A stretch of DNA of 64,000 nucleotides, taken from positions 145,682 to 209,681 of the forward strand of contig JAISHK010000004.1 in NCBI GenBank assembly GCA_031262585.1, read 5' to 3'. This document shows, one piece after another, positions 19,594-28,353 of the stretch (within the stretch, counting starts at the first letter, position 1; each line of letters starts with the position of its first letter). The notes under the pieces are model-generated. The model was not told the DNA's origin and ran no database searches. It saw only the letters and a list, made by a program, of their open reading frames with translations. The DNA comes from Endomicrobium sp. Its GTDB lineage: Bacteria; Elusimicrobiota; Endomicrobiia; Endomicrobiales; Endomicrobiaceae. The position numbers were made by a program, and so were the translations under genes.

Positions 19594-21592
19594 TTTGACA
19601 AGAATTATAAGATTTATCTTTTACTTTGACATAAGAAATGTGTTTATAAAATATGTAATGATCTACAGTAACTTCATCATCTTTATGCTTTTCTAAAACA
19701 TCACATTTATTCTCATCTCTAACTAAAATTAAAATAACCATACTTTATAACTAAAGGCTATATTATATCTTTACAATCTTGTCAAAATCTATCGATATTC
19801 GCAACTATAACATTCTTTTTTGTAATTATTTTTTGTATTCGCTTATTCCGCTAATAAGTATCTTTTTTATCTCTGTAGTAAATTTTTAAAAGAAATGTCA
19901 TTTTTAATCAATATATCATCGTATAAATTTACAAATCAATTCCTTTTTTTATTTTTATCCATTTGTAGAACAAAACTTACTTAATAAAATTTTTACAAAA
20001 TTAACATTTATAAACTGTCTTAGAGTACTTTTAATGTAGTCTGAAATAAAATTATATTTACACATATAACCTTACAAAAATTCATAATCAATATTTAAAT
20101 TGTTTTTACATTTCCTCATTTTTTAAAATGTACCCAATCACTCAAAATTAAATGCACCATCATAAAATTAAAAATCGTCAGAAAATTTTTGAACAATAAA
20201 CAAAAAACTAAAATTTTAAAATCAAAACAAAAAAAACAATCTCTTGCCTCAATCTTTTTATATTTAAATAATCAAAAAAACAGATTAACTAAAAAAATAA
20301 CTAACATGTAAATTACTATCATATTTATATTATATATTCTTAATTTAATACATTTTGCTTTCACAAAACACAAAAAGATAATAAGATTATTATTTTTAAT
20401 AATATACAACTTTTATAAAAATTTATAATCAATAATTCCATCTATTTGAAAAACAATGATTTTTAAAGTTCCAATTTAAAGATTTCAATTTGCTTTAAGC
20501 TAAATTTAAATGCAACAAACCTTATTTTAGTCAATATCAAGTTTAGTCTCTAAAATCGATCTCATGGGAAACATCGTTTTCCTTGCATATCTTCTTAACT
20601 CTCTTTCATAAACTTTAAACAATTTCTTTCTAATTTTAATACTTCACTAAAAAAAACACTCTCTCTCATCTCTTTATTTTTTTATCTTCCTGAGCAAATG
20701 TTTTAGTGATTTTGTGAAAATCTATCTTTTTGTACAATACCTTTATTTTCTGTTTTCAGTTAACAATACTTTGGTTATTTTTAGAACAAACTATTATCGC
20801 AATTTTAATTTAGCCTAGACTAAATCCAAATAAAATTCATAAATTCTAATAATAATTTGTGAATTTTAATCCTTATGTTTCTATGCACATCTATAAAACT
20901 CATTAAAACTTCATCTGCTCTTATTTGTCGCTAAAAATTTCATTTTCAACTTTAACATTTTGGGAAATTGTATAATAACATTTTCTATAAAACTAACATA
21001 GTTTTTAGTAATTTTAAAAAATATTCTCCATTTTTGTGTTGACAACTAACTTTAAATATGTCTTTAAGCTATTTTAATACCATTATTAACTTTAATAACA
21101 TACTATTTTTCTTATTTTAACAATCCATTATAAAGTTTAGCACATACTATATACTACCACATTAATTTTTCTTTAAAAATTATTTTTCTCTAATTTTAAA
21201 TCAATTCTTGTTAAAATAATTTTTGCTATTTCTATCTATGATTTGTCAATCCTGTTAAAAACTTCATTATTTTAGTTTGCAAAATTGCTTAAAATAACAA
21301 AACAATATCAAAAAATTATTAAAATCTTTGTTTTTTCATTTTCAAAATCCTTAATTTAATTATAATTATATTAACTGTTGAAGTCAGCGGATTTAGTTTT
21401 ATTAATATTTTACGATGTTCAATTTTAGACTTTTTAAATAATGTTTATATCTCTATTTAGGCTCTAATACAAAATTAGAGACACTTCTTATTTAGTTAAT
21501 CATAAAATTATTTCATTATTCAAATGAAATCACAACACAACAATATAAAAACTTTTTAAAGTTAAAGCAAATTATAAAAATTGCTATTAAGA

Positions 21593-21621
21593 TTGTTAAT
21601 TAATTTAATATTTTATATAAT
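21593..21621 (+). promoter_or_regulatory. Probable nadC promoter
   Basis: TTGTTA (21593-21598), a 17-base spacer and a perfect TATAAT (21616-21621) lie about 60 bases before the nadC ATG. I see no obvious regulator site around it. Confidence 0.55.
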
Positions 21622-21678
21622 CCAAATATTGTGTTATATATGCTCGTTTATTAAATATTGCACTTAAGGAATAGGTAC

Positions 21679-22527
21679 ATGAATAACATAACTGAAACAC
21701 TTATTAATATTGCACTTAAAGAAGATGGAGTTCTCAATGATATTACTACTAAACATTTTGTTCCTAAGGATAAAAAGGCTTCTGCCGTATTAATTATAAA
21801 CAAACCGGGAATTCTTTGTGGTATAGACATTTTTATAAAAGTATTCAAAATGATAGATAAAAAGTGTAAAGTATCTTTGAAAAAAAAAGATGGTTCACTC
21901 GTTAAATCAGGTGACGAAGTTTTGCATATCGAGGGTCCTGCATGGACTATTTTATCAGGAGAAAGAACAGCCCTTAACTTCTTGCAGTATATGTCTGGTA
22001 TTGCTACTATGACAAACCAAATTGTTTCATCTGTGAACAACAATAAAGCGAAAATATACGATACTAGAAAAACTACTCCATGTTATAGAGAACTTGCAAA
22101 ATATGCTGTGAAGTGCGGTGGTGGAGCAAACCACAGAATGGGACTTCAGGATATGGTTCTTATAAAAGATAATCATTTAAAACTTATAAAAAATTTAGCA
22201 TACGAAATAGCTAAATTTAGAAAAAAGCATAAAAACATCCTTATTGAAATTGAATGTGAGAATAAAAACGAAGTTAAGCAAGCTTTAAACGTAAAAAGTG
22301 ATGTTATAATGTTAGATAACATGTCTCTTGAAAACATGAAAAAGATGATTAAATTTATAAGAAAAAGTTCAACAAAAGAATATAAACCTGAAATAGAAAT
22401 ATCTGGAGGACTAACTCCAAAAACTGCAAAAGTATTTTCAAAGCTTGACGTGGATAGAATTTCAATAGGTATGATCACACATTCTTCTGTTGCTTTGGAT
22501 ATAAGTTTAGAGATAACGATAAAGTAA
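21679..22527 (+). CDS. nadC: Nicotinate-nucleotide pyrophosphorylase (quinolinate phosphoribosyltransferase)
   Basis: The enzyme converts quinolinate and PRPP to nicotinate mononucleotide in NAD synthesis. The 282-residue protein has DTRKTTP, the CGGGANHRMGLQDMVLIKDNH active-site block, IEIECEN and the late ISGGLTP phosphate site. The family usually has TPGxR at the first motif; here it reads TPCYR, a Gly-to-Cys change. The ATG at 21679 follows AAGGA by eight bases and is preferred over the TTG used in the track. nadA and nadB are not beside it. birA lies 143 bases downstream on the same strand. Confidence 0.95.
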   Translation: MNNITETLINIALKEDGVLNDITTKHFVPKDKKASAVLIINKPGILCGIDIFIKVFKMIDKKCKVSLKKKDGSLVKSGDEVLHIEGPAWTILSGERTALNFLQYMSGIATMTNQIVSSVNNNKAKIYDTRKTTPCYRELAKYAVKCGGGANHRMGLQDMVLIKDNHLKLIKNLAYEIAKFRKKHKNILIEIECENKNEVKQALNVKSDVIMLDNMSLENMKKMIKFIRKSSTKEYKPEIEISGGLTPKTAKVFSKLDVDRISIGMITHSSVALDISLEITIK

Positions 22528-22670
22528 ATATTGTAAAATTCTTTTTTCTAACCCCAACATACTTCTAGAAATAAAAAATAAGGAATACTTGTTGTATCAA
22601 GGGTTTAGTACATAAACAAATTAATATTTTAAAAAGTTAATTATAAAATAGAGGCTTCTTTAAAAAAAAT

Positions 22671-23477
22671 ATGTTCTCAAGAAAGAGTGTTAGTTTTTTT
22701 AATGAATGTGAAATTAAATCTAATATAAATAAGCAATTAAGCATATGTAAAATAATAAAGTATTATAAAAGTCTTTCATCAACACAAACCACAGTTAAAA
22801 GATTAGCAAGAAAAGGTTTTAAAGAAGGAACTGTTGTTATTGCAGAACAACAAACAAATAGCTATGGTCGTATAAAAAGAAAGTGGGATTCTAGATCCGG
22901 AGGATTATGGTTTTCTGTGCTTTTAAGACCACTAATGCGTCTTGAAGAAGTTTCTAGAATATCATTGTTGTTAAGCATTGCTTTAAGTATTACTCTTGAA
23001 AAAAATTACAAAGTAGACTCTGAAATAAAATGGCCGAATGATGTTCTTGTGTTTGGGAAAAAGATAGCGGGAATAATAATAGAGATATCTGCAGAACAAG
23101 ATTTAGTTAACTGGGTGGCAGTTGGTATCGGAATAAACATAAGTAATGATTTGCCTAAAAATTTAGAAGATACAGCTATTGCTTTAAAAACGATTTTAAA
23201 AAGGGGCATAAACAAGACAGAATTTTTTGCAGCATTGTTAATAAATTTTGAAAATCTATATCTTGATTTTCAAAAGAATGGCTTTAAACAATTTTTTAAA
23301 ATATATAATTCTAAAATCGCTTATAAGAACAGGTATGTGAATGTTAATTCTGGATATAATTCAATAATAGGTGTGAATTTAGGTGTAGATGAAAAGGGCA
23401 AACTTATTGTCAAAACCCATGATGGATTTGAACATATAGTGTCTGGAACTTTAAGAATAAATAATGAAAAAAACTAA
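22671..23477 (+). CDS. birA: Biotin--[acetyl-CoA-carboxylase] ligase
   Basis: The enzyme activates biotin with ATP and attaches it to the lysine of biotin carboxyl carrier proteins. The 268 residues include SLSSTQTTVKRLA, the ATP/biotin loop YGRIKRKWDS, GGLWFSVLLRP, KWPNDVLVFGKKIAGIIIE and VGIGINIS, ending in a small C-terminal SH3-like domain. The helix-turn-helix that lets E. coli BirA repress biotin genes is absent; only about 30 unrelated residues precede the catalytic domain, so it is likely an enzyme only. The ribosome site is weak (GAGG 16 bases upstream). Together with bioB it shows that biotin is still made and used. Confidence 0.92.
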   Translation: MFSRKSVSFFNECEIKSNINKQLSICKIIKYYKSLSSTQTTVKRLARKGFKEGTVVIAEQQTNSYGRIKRKWDSRSGGLWFSVLLRPLMRLEEVSRISLLLSIALSITLEKNYKVDSEIKWPNDVLVFGKKIAGIIIEISAEQDLVNWVAVGIGINISNDLPKNLEDTAIALKTILKRGINKTEFFAALLINFENLYLDFQKNGFKQFFKIYNSKIAYKNRYVNVNSGYNSIIGVNLGVDEKGKLIVKTHDGFEHIVSGTLRINNEKN

Positions 23478-23700
23478 AATATTTTTTATATTCTTTTTGT
23501 ATTAGATATTTTAATTGAGTGTATTGATTGTTATACTTGTTTGTAATACAATGACGTTTTTACAATTTTTATTCTTTTTTATTTAAATATAAAAGTTTAT
23601 AATATAATTTTAAAGATTCATAAATTAAGTTAAAAAAATATTAATAATTTTTGAAAAAAGTCTATGAAAATGCAAAAAATGTAAATAAAGGGGTTTTAAT

Positions 23701-24000
23701 ATGGAACTTTTTAAAATGGCAAAAGAAGCTATGAATATGAGAAGTAAGTTAAAAGAAATGGAACAAAAATTAAAAGCTAAAATTATTGATGTTGAATATA
23801 AAGGTATTAAAATACAGGTTAATGCCAAAAATGAGTTTTTAAGTTTAAATATTCCTGATAATTTACTTAAAGAAAAAAAAGATAAAATAGAAAAGAAGAT
23901 ATTAGAAGCTTTTGAGGAAGCATGCAAAAAAGCCCAGTTTATTATGACTGAAGAGGCTAAAGGTTTAACAGATAAAATAAAAATTCCAGGATTGAATTAA
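23701..24000 (+). CDS. ybaB: YbaB/EbfC nucleoid-associated protein
   Basis: This is a small DNA-binding protein (99 residues) with the helix-strand-helix layout of the family: an N-terminal charged helix (AMNMRSKLKEMEQKLKAK), a central sheet, and a C-terminal helix ending TDKIKIPGL. The family signature GxxxVxxxGxxxv is weakly kept as EYKGIKIQVNAKN. AAAGGGG precedes the ATG. The gene usually lies with dnaX and recR; neither is present here. A TTGATT/TACAAT pair (23524-23552) is a possible promoter but is 150 bases away. Confidence 0.85.
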   Translation: MELFKMAKEAMNMRSKLKEMEQKLKAKIIDVEYKGIKIQVNAKNEFLSLNIPDNLLKEKKDKIEKKILEAFEEACKKAQFIMTEEAKGLTDKIKIPGLN

Positions 24001-24077
24001 AATTAAGATAAAAGTAGATATTTACTAAAAATTTGAATTGTATAGTTCTTCTATGAAAGAAACTAAAATATAGTATT

Positions 24078-24728
24078 TTAGGACAATTTTATAGCTAGAC
24101 AAATTTCATTTAAAGGGCATATCATGTGATTAGGTTTTTTTGCTTTGCAAATTTTTCGTCCCATAGTTTGTATATAAATGGGAAATTTTATCCAATAGTC
24201 TTTTGGAATTATTTTCATTAAATCAGTTTCAATTTTAACGGGATTTTTATGATTTGTGAGTTTTAATAAATTAGCAATTCTAATAACATGTGTATCAACA
24301 GTTATACCTTCTGGTTTTCCAAAACCACTACCTAGAACAACATTTGCAGTTTTTTGCCCAACTCCAGGAAATTTAAGAAGTTCTTTCATAGTTTGCGGTA
24401 CGGTCCCATTATAAATATCTATTATCATTTGTGCTGTTTTTATAATATTTTTTGCCTTATTCCTAAAAAATCCTGCAGTTCTTATATATCTTTCCAACTC
24501 CAAAACATCAGCTTGTGCATAGTCTTTTATACTTTTATAGCTTTTAAAAAGAACTTTTGTTATTTTATTAACTCGCTCATCAGTACACTGAGCAGACAAT
24601 ATTACAGCTACAAGTAATTCAAAAACACTTGAAAAATGCAAAGTGCATTTAGCATTTCCAAAATGTTTTTCTAATTTCTTTATAATATTTAATGCATATT
24701 CACATTTTAATGCCTTGCTAATCATCAT
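24078..24728 (-). CDS. nth: Endonuclease III (Nth)
   Basis: This DNA glycosylase/AP lyase removes oxidised pyrimidines. It has 216 residues with the helix-hairpin-helix LLKFPGVGQKTANVVLG, whose Lys is catalytic, and ITVDTHVIR with the catalytic Asp. At the C-terminus the [4Fe-4S] loop should read C-x6-C-x2-C-x5-C. Here it reads C-x6-H-x2-C-x5-C (within CKAKKPNHMICPLNEIC), so the second ligand is His. The other residues look normal. It converges on ybaB and is a single-gene unit. Together with the Ogg2-type enzyme at 17.5 kb it covers oxidised pyrimidines and purines. Confidence 0.94.
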   Translation of the reverse strand: MMISKALKCEYALNIIKKLEKHFGNAKCTLHFSSVFELLVAVILSAQCTDERVNKITKVLFKSYKSIKDYAQADVLELERYIRTAGFFRNKAKNIIKTAQMIIDIYNGTVPQTMKELLKFPGVGQKTANVVLGSGFGKPEGITVDTHVIRIANLLKLTNHKNPVKIETDLMKIIPKDYWIKFPIYIQTMGRKICKAKKPNHMICPLNEICLAIKLS

Positions 24729-24941
24729 TTTCTAATTACCATCACGAAAATGTCCAGAATAAAAATCATTGTTTTTTCAACAGCAATATCTTTTATTTTC
24801 ATGCTTAAATTTTATCTACTTCAAACCTAGCTTCACAATTTCTACTTTAATCGTTTAGCACTAAGAAAAGAAATAATACAACAAATTTATAAAACTTGTT
24901 GTGTACATTGTTCTCTAACTTTTTTATTATTAATATCTATT

Positions 24942-25739
24942 TTATATCTTTGTAGTATTATAATCATTATTTATAATCTTAAGAACTTCTTTATGGATTA
25001 ATCCATTTGAAGCGACCAAAGTCTCATTAAATATTGAACTCATTGCTCCATTATAATCAGACACTATCCCACCAGCTTCCTCTACTATTAAACTACCAGC
25101 TGCAACATCCCATGGTTTTAATCCCTCTTCCCAAAAAAAATCAAAACGACCAGCTGCAACATAAGCCATATCTAAAGCAGCAGACCCCAATCTCCTTACT
25201 CCTTGAGCTTTAAGTATTACATTTTCAAAGTTCTTCATCACTCTTGTTTTATTTTTGTTAATATTATAAGGAAAGCCTGTAACAGTCAAAGCACGAATAG
25301 TATCCTGTATCTTTGAAACTTTAATTCGTTTTCCATTAAGCCATGCACCTTTATTTTTCTCAGCAATAAAAATTTCTTGTGTAACAGGAGCATATATGAC
25401 ACCTGAAATAATTTCATCATTATATTTTAGTCCTACTGAAACACAAAACAGAGAAATTCCATGAATAAAATTAACTGTACCATCAAGAGGATCTATAATC
25501 CAACAATATTCTCTGCCCAATTCATTTACATTATCTTCTTCAGCTAAAATACCATAACATGGAAAAATGTCTTTTAATATTTTTATTATCGCTATTTGAG
25601 ATTTTTTATCTGTCTGAGTAACCGGATCAATATCTCCTTTATAACTAATATCAAGCACACCATTATAATGCTTTAAAAGAATTTCAGCTCCTGCTTTTGC
25701 TGCCTTTAAAGCAACATTCGTATAAGATGAAAATTTCAC
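24942..25739 (-). CDS. suhB: Inositol monophosphatase family protein
   Basis: This is a Mg-dependent sugar-phosphate phosphatase of the IMPase/SuhB family, 265 residues. The metal and phosphate motifs are clear: LAEEDN, IIDPLDGTVNFIHG and the late WDVAAGSLIVEEAGG. The start is GTG at 25739 with AGAGGTG upstream, in the 12-base gap after tlyA, so it is the last gene of dxs-tlyA-suhB. The physiological substrate (inositol phosphate, or a role in ribosome assembly as for E. coli SuhB) cannot be told from sequence. Confidence 0.92.
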   Translation of the reverse strand: MKFSSYTNVALKAAKAGAEILLKHYNGVLDISYKGDIDPVTQTDKKSQIAIIKILKDIFPCYGILAEEDNVNELGREYCWIIDPLDGTVNFIHGISLFCVSVGLKYNDEIISGVIYAPVTQEIFIAEKNKGAWLNGKRIKVSKIQDTIRALTVTGFPYNINKNKTRVMKNFENVILKAQGVRRLGSAALDMAYVAAGRFDFFWEEGLKPWDVAAGSLIVEEAGGIVSDYNGAMSSIFNETLVASNGLIHKEVLKIINNDYNTTKI

Positions 25740-25751
25740 AATAACACCTCT

Positions 25752-26498
25752 CTATTTTATTAACTTTTGTAATAATATAAAATGTTCTATATTTCCTTTA
25801 GGGCCTTTTAATCCAGAGTCTACTTCTGAAACTATTTTAAAACCTAAATCACAAGCAACTTTTTTAATTTTATTAATAGCTTTTTGTCTCAATTTTTCGT
25901 CTCTTACAACGCCTTTTTTTATCTCTGAAGGTTCAAGCTCAAATTGTGGCTTTATCATAGCTAAAACAAAACCATTTTCAAAAATATTTTTATATGCTAT
26001 AGGCAAAATTTTATCAAGCGAGATAAAGGATACGTCTACTGTTATAAAATTTATATTATCTTTCAACAAAGATTCATCAAAATATCTGAAATTAACATTT
26101 TCAACATTAATAACTCTTACATCATTTCTCAACTTATAATGCAACTGACCATACCCAACATCTACTGCATAAACTTTTATGGCCCCTTTTTGAAGCATGC
26201 AATCTGTAAAACCTCCAGTTGATGCTCCTATATCTAAACAAATACATCCTCTTATATTAATATTTAAATCACTCAAAGCCGACTCTAATTTTAAACCTCC
26301 ACGCGAAACATAAGGATTTTTATTCTTAATTTCAACTAAATCTTCTTCACTAACTAATATTCCACTTTTATACTGAACCTGATTATTTACAAAAATATTC
26401 CCTCCTATTACAAATGCACGTGCCTTCGCACGAGTTTCGACCAATCCTTTCTCAAAAAGTAAAACATCAAGGCGTTTTTTATTTTTATTACTTTTCAT
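25752..26498 (-). CDS. tlyA: TlyA family rRNA (cytidine-2'-O)-methyltransferase
   Basis: Members of this family methylate ribose positions in rRNA and were once called hemolysins. The 248-residue protein has an N-terminal S4 RNA-binding domain (KRLDVLLFEKGLVETRAKAR), VSRGGLKLE, then a Rossmann methyltransferase domain with CLDIGASTGGFTDC and the FITVDVSFISL and MIKPQFE motifs that hold the catalytic residues. It starts eight bases after dxs, without a strong ribosome site, which suggests coupling to dxs translation. The dxs-tlyA neighbourhood is common in bacteria. Confidence 0.93.
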   Translation of the reverse strand: MKSNKNKKRLDVLLFEKGLVETRAKARAFVIGGNIFVNNQVQYKSGILVSEEDLVEIKNKNPYVSRGGLKLESALSDLNINIRGCICLDIGASTGGFTDCMLQKGAIKVYAVDVGYGQLHYKLRNDVRVINVENVNFRYFDESLLKDNINFITVDVSFISLDKILPIAYKNIFENGFVLAMIKPQFELEPSEIKKGVVRDEKLRQKAINKIKKVACDLGFKIVSEVDSGLKGPKGNIEHFILLQKLIK

Positions 26499-26505
26499 AA
26501 GTTAC

Positions 26506-28353
26506 TCAGGTTAACATTATTTGCAATGCTTTTTTTACTATATTTTCACACGTAAAACCATACTTTTTTTTTAAAATTTTTAAACTCCCATGTTCTATAA
26601 ATTTATCTGGAAGACCTATACACTCTACAACAGCTCCGCTTCCATATAAAAATGTTTTCACAGTTTCACCAAATCCTCCTATTAAAGAATTTTCTTCAAT
26701 TGTAATAAATCTTTTTGTTTTCAAAAGCATTTCATTTATAACGCAAGCATCAAGAGGTTTTACAAATCGCATATTTACTACTGCTGCATTTACATTTTTC
26801 TCTGCAAGTAAACGTGCTGCTTCTAAACATGTATAAACATGATTCCCTATGGCAAGAAAACAAATATCTTTACCTTCTTTTAAAATTACAGATTTGCCTA
26901 TTGGCAATACATATGATGTTTCATCCAACGCAACTCCTAATCCAGGACCTTTTGGATATCTTATAAAGCACGGTTTATCTGAATTTAATGCTGTTTTAAG
27001 CATATACTGTAATTCATTTTCATCACATGGTGCCATAATAACAACATTTGGGATATAATTTAGATATGACAAATCAAAAGCACCATGATGTGTACAACCA
27101 TCTTCTCCTACAAGTCCAGCTCTATCTAAAACAAAAACAACTGGAAGATTTTGCAAAGCCACATCATGGATAATATTATCCAACGCCCTTTGCATAAAAG
27201 TAGAATATATTGCACATACAGGTTTCATTCCAGCTGCTACCATTGCAGCAGCAAAAGTTACTGCATGTCCTTCAGCAATTCCAACATCAAAATATCTATC
27301 CGGGAATTTTCTTGCAAATTTATCAAGTCCCGTCCCTCCTGGCATAGCTGCAGTTATCGCCAAAATTCTTTTATCGGAAGAAGCTAATTTTATTAAACTA
27401 TCTGAAAAAACTTTTGCATACGTAACTCTTTCATTCTTAGCAGGTTCACCTGTTACAATATTAAACTTACCAATTCCATGAAATTTTATAGGATTTTCCT
27501 CGGCGGGCAAATAACCTTTGCCTTTTTTTGTAATAACGTGTAAAAGCACCGGTCCTTTCATATCTTTTAAATTTTCTAATATAATTATTAAATTATTGAT
27601 ATCATGTCCTTGTACAGGTCCTATATATGTAAAACCCATCTCTTCAAAAAGCATACCTGGGAATAACATAACTTTTACTCTTTTTACAAATTTTCTAAAC
27701 GAAGATCCAAAATTATGCAATCTACTTACTGTCTTCATAATTTTTTCTTCAACTTTTCTTGCCATACCAGCCGTTAAAAGCTTTGCAAAATATCCAGCTA
27801 TAGCACCAACTTTTTGCGAGATAAACATTTCATTATCATTTAATATAACAATCATGTCTGTTTTCAAATGTCCAGCATTTTGCAATCCTTCAAAGGCAAG
27901 TCCACTGGTCATAGAACCATCGCCAATAACGGCAATAACTTTATAATTTTCATTCCTTAAATCTCTGGCAACTGCAAAGCCTAAACCTGCAGAAATTGAT
28001 GTTGAAGAATGTCCCACTCCAAAAGCATCATATTCTGACTCAAAACGACTTGGGAAACCACTTAACCCATTATACATCCGTATAGTTTTAAATTTACATT
28101 TTCTTCCGGTAATAATTTTATGTGCGTATGATTGATGTCCAACATCCCAAATTATCTTATCAGTAGGACAATTAAACACATAATGCATTGCTATAGTTAA
28201 ATCTACAACTCCAAGACTAGGAGCCAGATGTCCACCATTTTTTGAAATTGAGCTTATTATCTCTTCTCTTATCTCGCTTGCAAGAATCGACAAATTCTCT
28301 TTCTTTACCTTTTTTAAATCCTCAGGACTATCTATAGAATCTAATATTTTCAC
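26506..28353 (-). CDS. dxs: 1-deoxy-D-xylulose-5-phosphate synthase
   Basis: This is the first enzyme of the MEP isoprenoid pathway; it joins pyruvate and glyceraldehyde 3-phosphate using thiamine diphosphate. The protein has 615 residues, the usual length. Visible are DVGHQSYAHKI, the GDGSMTSGLAFEGLQNAGH cofactor motif with the Asn of NDNEMFIS, the transketolase pyrimidine domain with DVGIAEGHAV, and HDVALQNLPVVFVLDRAG. The start is GTG (28353) preceded by AGGAG. It heads the dxs-tlyA-suhB unit and is preceded by a 2.2 kb desert. Confidence 0.97.
   Translation of the reverse strand: MKILDSIDSPEDLKKVKKENLSILASEIREEIISSISKNGGHLAPSLGVVDLTIAMHYVFNCPTDKIIWDVGHQSYAHKIITGRKCKFKTIRMYNGLSGFPSRFESEYDAFGVGHSSTSISAGLGFAVARDLRNENYKVIAVIGDGSMTSGLAFEGLQNAGHLKTDMIVILNDNEMFISQKVGAIAGYFAKLLTAGMARKVEEKIMKTVSRLHNFGSSFRKFVKRVKVMLFPGMLFEEMGFTYIGPVQGHDINNLIIILENLKDMKGPVLLHVITKKGKGYLPAEENPIKFHGIGKFNIVTGEPAKNERVTYAKVFSDSLIKLASSDKRILAITAAMPGGTGLDKFARKFPDRYFDVGIAEGHAVTFAAAMVAAGMKPVCAIYSTFMQRALDNIIHDVALQNLPVVFVLDRAGLVGEDGCTHHGAFDLSYLNYIPNVVIMAPCDENELQYMLKTALNSDKPCFIRYPKGPGLGVALDETSYVLPIGKSVILKEGKDICFLAIGNHVYTCLEAARLLAEKNVNAAVVNMRFVKPLDACVINEMLLKTKRFITIEENSLIGGFGETVKTFLYGSGAVVECIGLPDKFIEHGSLKILKKKYGFTCENIVKKALQIMLT

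Larger units (their letters stand above)
19225..21678. other. 2.4 kb desert before nadC
   Basis: I find no intact gene. One dead + strand start is described separately at 19,481-19,593. Elsewhere the sequence is long A and T runs with very little G on the + strand (for example 1 G and 7 C in 21,301-21,360) and stops in all frames. The last 90 bases hold the probable nadC promoter. Confidence 0.55.

Noticed and set aside
27518-27946. 142-codon + strand ORF inside dxs
   Set aside because: Antisense shadow of dxs, which has all its motifs in the other strand.
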